A DNA stretch of 64,000 bases from contig OU612065.1 of the NCBI GenBank assembly GCA_914767715.1, positions 20,088,001 to 20,152,000 of the forward strand, written 5' to 3'. Below are positions 1 to 11,453 of the stretch, piece by piece. Position 1 is the first letter of the stretch. Each line of letters starts with the position of its first letter. Below the pieces are notes generated by a model, which saw nothing but the letters and a program-made list of their open reading frames with translations, searched no databases and had not been told where the DNA came from. This stretch comes from Membranipora membranacea (taxonomy: Eukaryota; Bryozoa; Gymnolaemata; Cheilostomatida; Membraniporidae). Both the position numbers and the translations under genes were made by a program.

Positions 1-275
1 AGGTTTAGTTCATTGTTCTCACTATCATCAATCTTTTAATAGAACTTCCTTCCTTGATAACAATGTTTTTAATAAATTCACATGATGCACTACAATGTTT
101 GTTTTATGCATGGTCTTATGTGTCAATTATGACTTGATCAGCTAATAAAATTGATATATAAAACTGGGCAATTTTGAAGGAGCTTTTGTGTGCGTTCACC
201 GATAATGGAAGAATCAGCCATTCCAAACTACACCATAACCACATGAATAAGATCCATTTTTGTTTGCTCTTACAG

Positions 276-812
276 TATTACCAGAAAGCAAGAGCGGCAG
301 CTGTGACTAAATGCTTCCCTGATGTGGCAGCAGCAGATTTAGTCAGTTATCTACCTGACAAAAATGATTTGGTGAGTCTTAAAAGTGCCATATATTTGGT
401 ACAGTATCACGGTGATAAGCCGGCCAGAAAGAGACATCTTATCTACATCGAAAAACTTTTAAAAACTCAAGCCCCAAATTACAGCACCTATCTTCAAACC
501 CCATTTTTAGAAGTTTCCAAAAATTATTTTTTAATTCAGAATAACGTTCCTGTTATTGCAAATTTCTCCAAGTTTGGATCCACTCAACTGTAACATGACT
601 CTCTTGATAGCAAATGACTACAAACAGACCCCATCTTATATTGATTGATAATTCCTGTTTCACAGGGAGACTCCACTGACAGGAAGTACCCACGCCCTCT
701 GAGCTGTGTGACATCACCGGCTAGTTCCAGACCGGAGAGCCCGAGGAGTATATTCGATGATGATGATAATGACTCAGACGCCGAGGTGGAAGAGCTCAAG
801 AAGAGAGAGTAA
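276..812 (+). CDS. C-terminal exons of an unrecognised gene (5' part outside window)
   Basis: Two exons join in frame. Exon 276-371 is preceded by a pyrimidine-rich acceptor ending TTACAG, and its donor is GTGAGT. Exon 666-812 follows CACAG and ends in TAA at 810-812. Both are phase 0, giving 80 residues. The first exon encodes an Ala-rich, probably helical stretch beginning YYQKARAAAVTKC. The last exon is Ser/Pro-rich (SPASSRPESPRS), then acidic (DDDDNDSDAEVEE), ending KKRE. I do not recognise the family. The acidic phospho-site-like tail resembles disordered C-termini of many regulatory proteins, so no function is assigned. The gene converges on NOC3L, which ends at 1547 on the other strand. 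Upstream exons must lie to the left of the window, or in 1-275 where I see none clearly. Confidence 0.5.
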
Positions 813-942
813 GGTGATAACAGACGGTTAATAAGACTGAGATATATAGACGATTTAAAGTTAGGGTGTAGGATTTGAGGGTTCGGTATTGCCTCCCCGC
901 ACAATTATCAACCTTAATGTGTGGTATTTGGAGAATTCTTAG

Positions 943-1140
943 CCAATGCTTGTTTTATACACCAAACTAAAAAAGCAATTTTCCTAAAAGTATTACTGCT
1001 GATAAAAAACTGTTTGTAAATGCTCAATTCCAGAAGTTAAATATGCTATAACCTAAAGGTCTAGCCAATAGCAATTTTCCTGAAAAAATTACTGCTGATA
1101 AAAAAGTGTACAGCTATACTATAAATGAAATGCTCAAACC
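943..1140. repeat. Imperfect direct repeat, two units about 96 bp apart
   Basis: The block starting GCAATTTTCCT at 975, with ATTACTGCTGATAAAAAA and a downstream AATGCTCAA, recurs from 1071 with small changes. An AGCCAATR motif precedes both units. The repeat lies in the spacer between the two convergent gene ends, and nothing coding is seen in it. Confidence 0.6.
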
Positions 1141-1284
1141 AAAGATCTGATACCAAGTGGATCTGAGGCTCATATTGTGTACCAGAAGAGATTATGTGCT
1201 GAAATCTCATTAGGTTTTCTCTTCCAAATACTATTGATCATGTTTTTTTTGCAATGCTTTTTGTGATTCCAAAGAACAAAGTCC

Positions 1285-1290
1285 TTTATT
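1285..1290 (-). terminator. Putative polyadenylation signal of NOC3L
   Basis: AATAAA on the minus strand (TTTATT on +), about 257 nt beyond the proposed NOC3L stop codon. Its position favours the stop at 1547 over any extra exon further left. Confidence 0.45.
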
Positions 1291-1546
1291 TTTACAAGGT
1301 CAGTGTGTAGATGAAATTATTTTGATGTCCTTTTTATTACAAGATCTGAACACGTAAGATTAGAAAAAATGATTTTGCATGTATCTATAACCTTATGGTG
1401 CTTTATGAATAATTAAGTTTTTCAATTTCATATACTGATATTTATGTGGCCCTGTGAGGATACATGAACAGAAAACTTCATAGCCTGACTTACATCACTA
1501 AAAACCGATTCATTCATCAATATTATTAAATGGATTACCTTTATAC

Positions 1547-4500
1547 TTACCCTGATGTGGCGTACATAGTGCGTAAGTTATCAGGTACATTGGCCTTACC
1601 ACCAGCCTGTGGAGTAAACGGATAAACTTCCATTAAATACTATTGAGCAGACACATGGACACTATCAACAGGGACTTAAATTAATGAACTTTACTGCCAC
1701 AGAGGATATTGGCTGTAATACAGATTATAGCCTACTACATATTTGAGATATTATATCAGGTTACAAGAGTTTGTAGGTTATCAAGTCAGCTGTGATGGCT
1801 GGACAAATGATTGACACTCTATAAGTCATGAAATCGTAAAATGATGTTTATAGAGAGAGAATTGCAGTACTTACTTTTTTCTTTTTCTTGGTACTGTCTG
1901 TAGTGGTTACTGTTACTGTACTCTCTTTCTGTATGAGCTCTATTAACTCATCTGGACTCCTGTAGAAAATGTATAATTGTGTGTTTGAATGGTCATGTTG
2001 AAGCTTACCTCGCCAGAAACATCATCCAAGGCAAGGCCCTATGATCTCATAGACTTAATAATGTTCATTTGTTCAGCCAAGCATCAGACTGTCGCCTGTA
2101 TTGGTGAGTCTAAATTATCACAACCTAATTATAAAACAACCTCAATAAAAACGAGTCACAATAATCTTATAATTGGTGGCAATACCACAAGGTGACAGTA
2201 GCCTGTGACAGGATACCTGGAGATCAATACTTACTGTAGACAGAGCATACACTTTGCTCTGTGGGTGGGCTGATGCTCAGCAGAAGCTTTCAGTAAGAGT
2301 TTAGCGCACTGCTTCACAGCGTCATTGTCGTGATGCTATAATAATCAAGAGGGGAAAATAATAAGCAAATACATCTTTGAACCTTATATTGTGGAGAATG
2401 CTTCGAATTTGAAGCAAATGACTCACAAACATTTCATAATTACTCCATCAAGAATAGTCTAAGTACGTCTACTTTCCGGATCCAACACTAAATTTTGAAA
2501 CTATTACAAATGTCAAGAATATTTGGATGACCTGCTCGTAATGGCTTTTTCTGTTTCAGTACAGAATGATCATCTAAATTTCTTGTATCCAACCAAATAA
2601 TGTTCAGTTATCTCACCAGTAGGAGATGAAGTTCATACAGTATATGACTATTATGTGAGTTACAGTATTCTGGTTCATCTAGATCTGGTCTGTATACACC
2701 ACTACCTACACACTCTGTGTCTAATAATACATCTGTGTACGCAAACGTCTATAGGAAACAAACAGCAATGTCATGTATCAAATTTAACAGAATTTCCAGC
2801 CTATTTGAGAATAATTATGTGCTGAGCAAAGGATGGACAGCTCCAACTTATGATCAACTTGACTAGGAACTTTAGAGGATTTCATAGCTTATGCACCACT
2901 TAGGTCAATGGAGTGCAAGTGTCTTTATGGTGCTGACAACAATCTTCTCACATCAAGTCTGAAATTGCAGGAGTACAGTTGGTAAGAGCCTTCTAGCAAA
3001 CAAAAATTCAAAGCCTTGGTTACAATCCCATACTCAAAACACTACTAGACTACAGCGTATCAGCTGCATAGAACTACTTTTACACTTAGACAAACACATA
3101 GACTTATTATTAAGTCTTTGGACAAACATTATAACTTACCCCTAGCAGAGATTTTGCTGAAGTTAGTAAGATCAGTGCTTGCTCTGACTGAAGTTGTATG
3201 GACACGTTGACTAATCTCTTAGTGAAGGCCATCACACGAGAATTAGTTACTCTCTTCTTACGATCCAGAAACATGAGTTTGATTAGATCAGATACCAGTT
3301 GGATATTCTCCAGTCCTACTTCTGTGATGAAAATTGTGACATACTATGAGATAATAATTATTTTAACTCTAGCATAAAGCATTAAAATAATTTTTTTGCG
3401 CCGATCAACTTGTGACACATTAAAAAACAGTTAGTAGTATGATTTACAGAAATCCACTGAGACGGTCTATTTATCCAAGGAGTTGAATATATATCACGAT
3501 ATCAGAGTTAGCATCGTTCACATTTATAAGTTTATTAGTATGAGGGGACAACTCTGATTTGCATGACATTGTGGTTGCGAGTTTCATCAGGAACGTCTTT
3601 AAACGCAAACTCTCTGGTAAGAGGTAGCCTAGAACTGGAAACAGTGGAAGATGAGCAGGGCTCAAATCCACATCCTACCATACTAAGTTTTACAAAAAGA
3701 AAGTAAATAGTAAGGATTATCGTATACACTTTATTTATGACACGTTTTGAAACATCAGTTGCTTGCACAAAATATTGTCATGACAGATGAAAGATTTCCA
3801 CCGTTCATATTCCAACAAATTTGATATTTACCAGTTGCGAGTTGAGGTAGAGTCTTGTATACATGAGAGTAGAAATGTTGTGGATCTATATTCAGTGATT
3901 CTCCCTGTCCTGAGAGGATGGTGAAGGCAGTCTGTGTCATGTTTAGAATATCTCCTATTACCAATATCTGCAATTATAGACAACACGGGCTAAAGACACA
4001 ACAGGGCCCATCGGTAAGGAGTTTTCAGTGACAAAGATTGTGGTGGCTGAGCTCAGATGGTTGTGACACCTTGATATTAAGCACCACTATCCACCACAAA
4101 ACGCTGGCTTCTACAACTGGCTACTTAGAAACCACAAACATATATATATATTGTTCATATGTTTAGGTTTGAAACAATATAAACGACTTTACTTACATCT
4201 AGAATTAGGAGCTCTCTGAAAACTCTGAAAAGATCATCAAAGAAATCCACGTTGATGAGATGAGCAAACCTACAAAACACAACCAATCACATCATTACCA
4301 AGTGCAGCGCATAAATAAAAGACATCAATTGTTACAGAAAACAAGCGGGAAATTTGGTACCACAGGGGAATATGGAAGTAACAAAAAGGAAAATTGCTAA
4401 TTGAAAAGGAGGAGCTTTGGTATCTTTGATCTCTTTGATGCTTAACCATCGGTGATGAAATAGAAGAGGTAAATCACTTACTTTGCAAGACCGACGAGTA

Positions 4501-7500
4501 CAGGGGAGAGAAGCTCTGAATCCTGGGCTTTCTTGAGTATTATAAAGTAGAGAGTGAATATGGCTGAAATAGTATCCGTTCTCTATAAGAAACATACCAA
4601 TACAATTTAGCCATAGATATAAAAACTTTATCTTTTCCATGAAGAAAGTACCATGCATTGCTTACTTGAATGCTCAAGATATTAAATTATAAGGAATTAA
4701 TTTCAGTTTCAATCATGAATATGAATTAGTAATGTGAATCTAAATGATCGACACAATCAGTGAGTTGATTTTTCAGAGACTGTATTTAGTATCAACTTTT
4801 TCCTTCCTCATCCCATAATTTTGACAGATAACTTACAGCTTGTAAAACCTTCTTTCTGTTGACTTCCACAGCAGCATCTTCTAACTGTTTGTTTAGAGCT
4901 TGTTTCTTCTTGTCCATCTACAAAAAAAACAAGGTCTAATCACACGTTTTACAAGGAATTCATGACATCATAGTGCAAGAATGTTATTACAATAGGCAGT
5001 AGCTCTTTGACAATACTGTGTCATTTATTGATAAAGAATGCCATAAAACCCCCAATGACAATCTGAACTTAGATAGCAGTGAACAGAGGCAAAAGGCTAT
5101 GGAGTGGACTACGAAGCACTAGAGTGGAAACTTATGCACCCCAAACCACTTCACATATAAAAGTGAGCGTGCTGACTGAGAAAGGTCTAGCCAAATATCT
5201 AGCATGAGTTAGTGGTAACGATATATTTGTGTTGGATATGATTAGCATATACTAAATGGATTCCAAAAAGCAGAACTATCTATCAGACTTATATATAGAC
5301 AGACCTTTCGCTCTTTCCTGGACCACTGTTTCATTTTCTCTTTATATGTCAACCTCCTCTGCCTCTCCTCTTCAGTGTTAATTTCTTTTATCCTCAAAGC
5401 CAGAAATGTGTCCAAAACCTAAAAAAACATGAAGTTAGTAAATGCAACAAATTGCAGTAGTGATATCGCAAATGACAAACCAAAGTTGGCAAAAAAGTTA
5501 TGTCCAGTGGAAAAGATTGAGCATTCTTGTCATGTCATGTCATGTAGGTATAACATATGTAACACTCTAATCTCTATCTCTTCCCACTCAAAATCCAATC
5601 ATCATTCTCACAAAAAGAGTCTGATAAATAGTTTCATAAAAACTGTTGCATGTTCCTGAGTAGATCAAACAAATTTTGATTACATTATAATGTAAAAATA
5701 CAACTACAGAAACCAGATGCTCCGATCACATCGTTCTCCAGTATTCACTCACTTTGGTGCTGACGTTGAAGTTTTTACTCTTCACTGTTCTACAGATAGC
5801 TCTCACTATATCCAGGCTTGTCTCCCCTTTCTTATCATCTTTGAATATCTGTTTTACTGCTGTGCATATTGTATCTACGACCTGTAGGGAGATAACAGAA
5901 GGTTTGCACCGTGTGATGACAGGACATTGAATAATTATATGACATCAAGATGATTTTGACCAAACCAGCTTTTCCAATTATTGTGTATAATACATTCTAT
6001 AGTATTTAGCAATTGTGCAAAGTGTCAGACTCGACATGCACATTTACATAGTTTCTTGACACATAATATATCATACTGGAGACAGTCATGTTTTATTTAT
6101 GAGTGGTAAATTTCGGCGTCATTCTGAGCACAGAATTATTTTCCTCAGCACACAATGTGAATCGCCGATGAGTCTTACCAATCACAGTTAGTGCCAAAAT
6201 TCCTTTAGCACACAGTCAGAAAAACTGCTCAAGGGTTCCGTCGTAAAGATACCAATAATATCTTCATACAAGATAAGTCACCGCTGAGAAGTAGTGTTTA
6301 ATTGACCAAGAACTGGCTGGGAAAAGCAAGTCAACTAATGCTGACACCGGGATTTTAAGACTGACCAAAAACTGCCTGAGAAAACAGGTTGACTAATGTT
6401 GACACCTACCTCAGAATTATGTACAGTTTGACTATTACTGACAACTATCTCAGTGTTTTGTAATAGTGGTAACACTTACCTCAGTGGTATGTACTAATGT
6501 TGACACTTACCTCATTGTTATGTACAGCGAGTAGAGGGATGAGAACATCTATGACATTCTTAGTGAAGTTGAATGTTGGTCTCCTGACAAACACCTGACA
6601 CATACACTTTACAGCCAACAGTCTCAACTCCTGTTAGCAAGTATAAGAGACATTATTAGGGGAAACTCGTCAACTATCGTAATCATACCAGTTAAACGTT
6701 GCCATTGAAGTTACATCAAACAAATGATCATCAACTGTGCTGAAAGACAGAAAGTATTAAGAAATGTGTGTAAGTAATGTCTCTTCATCTGAGAGGGAAG
6801 AAAACTGATTCCCTTCATATTGTACACTATTGTTTATGACAAGAACATATTAAATATATTACAGTATTAAAGTATACCTTAGTCCGTGCGCTGGCTGTTT
6901 CTCTTTTCTTCTTATCACTAGATTTACCTACAAAATTCATATATATATATATATATAACATATATATACCATCAGAAGAATCCGATGTTATATCAAAAAT
7001 TGCAACAACCAAATGCCTAAAACAAGTATTTGAATCCCATTTGGCTATTTTAAATCACTGAGCCTATCATCCCAGATATGGATGAGGAGTGGACCTGACA
7101 CGGGATAACAAAAAGTATGATCAAATAAGTTAAATCAGATAAGTATGGTCAAATAAGTCACCGATCGGTGACTATCATGTCCAATTAATCAGCTAACATT
7201 TTAAACAAGTCTACGACATATATCACTTTGATACTCTCCACCCATTTGAATACACGTACCTACGCATTCTTCTAACATCTGCAGGTAAAGTTTATAATTA
7301 TGTAGCAGGTTCTCCTCAAACTGTCTCAGCTGTTTGGTGTCTTTAGCTGCTGCCTGTTGTTTCTCAGCTTCCGCCGTTACACTAAAATAGACATGGACAT
7401 TGATATACAAACATGTCTATCTGTGTCAACTGTAGATCACGGGGGTGGAACAAGTGGTAGCCCAAACAAACTAGATCACTAGACCTGCTAAATTTGGATA

Positions 7501-10415
7501 ATGAAAATAGAGAGATACTCGAGATAGTAGAATCAAGGAGTCGTCTTTAACTCTTTGGAAGAACTAAGTATGATCTCAAACTTCTGGATGAGAGTTAAAA
7601 TATCAATAGCTGAAACTTGAACAGGAGGACAAAAGTTGTTTGTCAAATTACCGTATCCTGTAGTCGGGTAAAATATCTTTGTAGATCTCAGTGAGCGACA
7701 TGAGTAGGAGTTTTCTGTTTCCTGTTCTGATTTCCGGGTCATTTTCAGTCCAGAAATCCCTCAAAGCTCTCAGCTTCTTCATCTAAAAGAGCAAGAGGGT
7801 AATATTAACAGGAGAAAAACCAGGCTGCTTGGATGGTTATGATACTCACAACTTGTTTGACACAGGTCAAAATCCAAGTAAAGCATAGCCACAACTGCGT
7901 CACTACGCAGACTGGGGATTCAAAGGGGATCGGATCATCTTCTCAAAAAATATTGCGATAAAAACATAGCCACAATGTAGCAGTAATGGGCTATTCCCAG
8001 GGAGTTTAGGTAAATCTCAAACTTGATATTGTATACTTCATAATCCATTTATTCCATGAAGTTGGCATAGTCAGTACATGATCCAGTATGCTATCAATGC
8101 CCTGGAAACCCCAAATATATTTGACATTCTGTGCTGGGGCACACAATGATTACAAAGGCTGTACTGACATTTTCCTCAGGGTTCTCCACTACAGCACATG
8201 ACATGCTGGCTATAGCCGCTTGTCTCTGCTGTAGTTTGTGTGCTCGTCGAGCATAAATCTCTACTAGTGATAGGTCTGGTAACTTCTCTTCTTCCTCTTC
8301 AGCTACAGCATCACCTTCATCTTCCTCATCTAAGGAAATAAAATAAAATTGATACAAATGTTATTATATTATTATTTGACATGCACCCTGATACCAGGAC
8401 ACACTCAAACAACTGTATTCTGCACTCGCAACAAAGCACACTTTGAATTCCACCTTATGCATTTCGAGTCCCATATTACATTTTTGTAGATTTTCCATAG
8501 ATCTGGTTAATAAAAACCTACAACAATCAGAACTGATCCTGACATGACAATGTTATCAAAATAATTAAAATACCTGAATCATTCTGGTCAATAACTTGAG
8601 ATCTCTGTATCACTTTGCGTTTGTCTTTAATTGGCAAGAGAGGAGTTGAGTCTTCGGTAAGCCATTTACTAGATCGCTTTTTGCTGAACAATGCTTCCAC
8701 CTCATTGGTATCACCCTTTCGTTTCCTTTTCTTAGTATCACCATCTCTACATTTGATGTGAGATATATATCCAAGAGAAATGAAAATGACGCTGCTTTCT
8801 TGAGTTCCACAAGCAGAGAGTCCCCACAAAATCCCTTTCCTTATCCCGCATCAAATCAATGAATGAAAAGGTGACACACTCAATGCAAAACTTATGTCAA
8901 AAATATTATTACTCCCTTCTACACCCTCTAAGAAATTGCAAGCCATAACCTCAATTCCTATCCTTTCCCAATGAACATGATCATAACAATTTTACCTGAG
9001 CAGAGATTTAGCAAAGCCTATATTTGCTTCTTTAAAGTAGCCTTCATCTTCTACGACTGCTTCAGGAACTGCGTGTTTCACTTGCTTCTGTGCTAGCTGG
9101 GCTGTAAGATTTACCAAATACAACCATATATAATATAACTCTTTGATAGATTATATCTTCATCTGCTACACCAATGATATCATTAATTTTGTTTTGGCAA
9201 TAAAGGGATTTAGTGACAGTCTGTAGCATCCACCACAACCAGCATAGATACAAAGAGCAGTGGGCCATTTGGATAAAAGTGGAAGCTCCAGGGAAGCATT
9301 GATCGACCTGGCTCACTTGGACTTCTGAAAATATATGCCTACCTTTGAGTGTTTGCGCTTCCTTTTTACCCTTTTGAGTTTCTTTTCTCTTTTTCTTTTG
9401 ATGATCTAACTGTCCTCTTTTTGCAAGCTTGTTGTGTTTCTTGTTGGCTATTTTAGTGCCACTAGCACGCCCTTTACCACCTGGTTTCTATTAAAGAGTC
9501 AAATGATCACATACAGTACATTTGGTAGATCTACACGGTCCATCATGCATAATTGATCCTGTTATACATGCTATGTATTTTGTCCTATGGTGTGTGATCT
9601 TGTAATAGTTCAGTGTCAGTTCCGATTTAATATTTTATAAGGGACAATTAAAATGTTAAACTTGAGACTTGTGAGGAGCAGCATGCATAGCCAGCTTAGC
9701 CATAGCCTAGTGGATGGGCTTTTCAGCTTATACCCATCATGTGGGTTCATAGGCCTAAAGAGGCTAATGGTCAAAACTGCCTGACTTGACTTGTTGGTAA
9801 CCATCATGTCATAGTTATATATATATATGGTAGGTTTTGTCACAGAACAACCGGACTATTAGCTGTGGTAGAGGTTGCAGGTGATGCATGTTACATTCCT
9901 TGCAACCCTTAAGGTCTTTAATGAAGCCTTAAATGTGTCAATCTCATCATGAGTTCCCTTCCATATCAACAATAATAAAGCTACAGGATGAGCTAGCAAG
10001 GAGTTGCTTCAGTCCTTGGCCTGGTGGGTTGAGGTATGCCACAGCACAGACCACACAGACAGAGCCATGAAGCTACCACAAAGCCAAAAGATATGGTTGA
10101 TCCTGACAGTGTCTACCTTAGAGTAAAGCATCTTATCCCTATTACCTATAATCTATGCCATGAGATTGGACCAGGGCAGGGAGGCTCACAGAGAGTGATG
10201 AATCCATTCTGGGAGTGAGAGACACTCAGAGTCAGTCCAGTGATTGACCCTTATTTGCCTATTGAACACAACTATTGTCTCCACAGCAAACATAACACAG
10301 CCTGTTGAATGACAAGCAGATTCTTCCATCTTGGCATGCTAATATTGGAGGTAACAGAGAAGAAAATGAGTTACAACTACAAATCTTGATAAAAACACAT
10401 GCTCACCTTGCCCAT
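1547..10415 (-). CDS. NOC3L: Nucleolar complex protein 3 homolog (NOC3L), 21 coding exons
   Basis: NOC3/NOC3L acts with NOC2-type partners in maturation and nuclear export of pre-60S ribosomes; yeast Noc3p is also linked to replication licensing. Coding exons (high to low): 10407-10415, 9343-9487, 8996-9101, 8574-8746, 8169-8329, 7652-7782, 7260-7381, 6878-6927, 6511-6630, 5753-5881, 5305-5418, 4837-4917, 4482-4582, 4197-4269, 3832-3967, 3140-3321, 2617-2748, 2235-2335, 2009-2038, 1875-1959, 1547-1606. All phases agree, giving about 746 aa (human about 800). The N-terminus is basic (MGK, then [14 protein letters not shown]), a nucleolar targeting type. Family signatures are [68 protein letters not shown], and [16 protein letters not shown] near the C-terminus. 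The ATG at 10415 is followed at once by a donor, so exon 1 holds only three codons. The C-terminal 60 residues diverge and are the least certain part. Confidence 0.93.
6334..6511 (-). repeat. Tandem array copying the 5' splice site of a NOC3L exon
   Basis: The + strand core ACTAATGTTGACAC occurs, exactly or decayed, near 6334, 6392, 6431, 6462 and 6493 (spacings about 58, 39, 31, 31 bp). Three units carry the minus-strand donor-like string TGAGGTRGGTGT or TGAGGTAAGTGT: near 6401-6414, 6471-6484, and the real exon end at 6502-6515. The array starts at the donor of exon 6511-6630 and runs into the following intron. Confidence 0.7.
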
Positions 10416-11453
10416 CTTTATTGAATAACTGGAATAAGTTGATTAGCGGAAATAATTGGCAAAATAGTCAGAAGGCTATTATGGATCCCTCCTTGATTTA
10501 GGACCTTTCTGTAGGAAACTGAGTCATTGAAATAGGGAAAAACAACTCTTCAACATTTTGCGAGACGTACCAGATGTACAGGATGAGACAACTTCAAAAT
10601 GACAAACGCTTATGTTTGCCTTTCACCAGGGAGTTAATATCCCAAACTCTCTGCTTTCACAAGTAAAGTAAAGTAGAGTGAAGGGCTTCTGAAAAGTTAG
10701 AGAAGACAGACTTTTTTCCACAATATGCAGATGTCCATGGAGCATATTTTAAACCTTCCCCAAAACAGTCATAACAGGCTGATAGCCTGTCTCGATGGAT
10801 AAACTTGGTCAAACTTGTCAAGACAGGCTCTACTGGCTGTGTTTATCCTTGTCAGGTGTTAAGTTATCCTAGTGACAGTAGAAAATTCTGGGTGCAGGGG
10901 AAAGGATATAACATACGTGGAAATACACTGTTCATGAACCGATGTACTTTACTTTCCTCAGCACCAATTATACAAAATGTAAATGTGCACAGGTTAATTC
11001 TGTACAAGACAACAAACAATTGAAAAATTCTCTGTATTATTGGTAAAAAAAACTAGCACTGTGTCCAAAACCAGTGTGTAGGTTATAAAAATGACAACAG
11101 GTAAAAATACCAAATGAAGACTATGTACATATACAGTTGCACAACGATTTCTGTACCATCAAATGACTGGTTCTAATAGTTCCAAAGGAAATTGGTGTTT
11201 GCCACACAGGCTTGTTTCACTAAATAAGCTTGGCAGATAGGAATGAAGTAACAAAGGAATACTGAACTCATGCACTTTATAAATGACAATTCGATGCAAG
11301 TTTGGATGACATCAACAAGACATTGAACTTAAAGATATTAAGTTGGGGCAACACTAGTAGCTGAAAAATAAATTGCACTTCTGGGAAGCATTCTCAGGTT
11401 TATAGGTATCCAAAACATGCTTGAACAAACAACGGTATTTATAGATTTGATTG
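10416..11453. other. Spacer between NOC3L start and CHEK2 stop
   Basis: About 1 kb without a supported gene. It must hold the NOC3L promoter and the CHEK2 3' UTR, since both genes read leftwards. No TATA box or CpG-rich stretch stands out. The only structured element seen is a decayed hairpin repeat at 10783-10829. Short ORFs here lack splice or family support. Confidence 0.5.
10783..10829. mobile_element. Short decayed copy of hairpin repeat family 1
   Basis: The left arm TAGCCTGTCTCGA and right arm CAAACTTGTCAAGACAGGCT match the arms of the perfect copy at 49030-49094. The loop is shortened, and the C-rich centre is missing. Confidence 0.55.

Noticed and set aside
584-904. 106-aa minus-strand ORF
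   Set aside because: It lies antisense to the last exon of the 276-812 gene and is low-complexity (Ser-rich), a shadow of the Ser/Pro/Asp coding strand.
3471-3768. ORFs in the NOC3L intron with an acceptor-like start
   Set aside because: Exons 3832-3967 and 3140-3321 join directly in phase and match the family. Inserting this stretch would add a stop codon.
6669-6740. Exon-like segment between NOC3L exons
   Set aside because: It has plausible splice ends but reads TGA in the required phase 0, and the flanking exons join without it.
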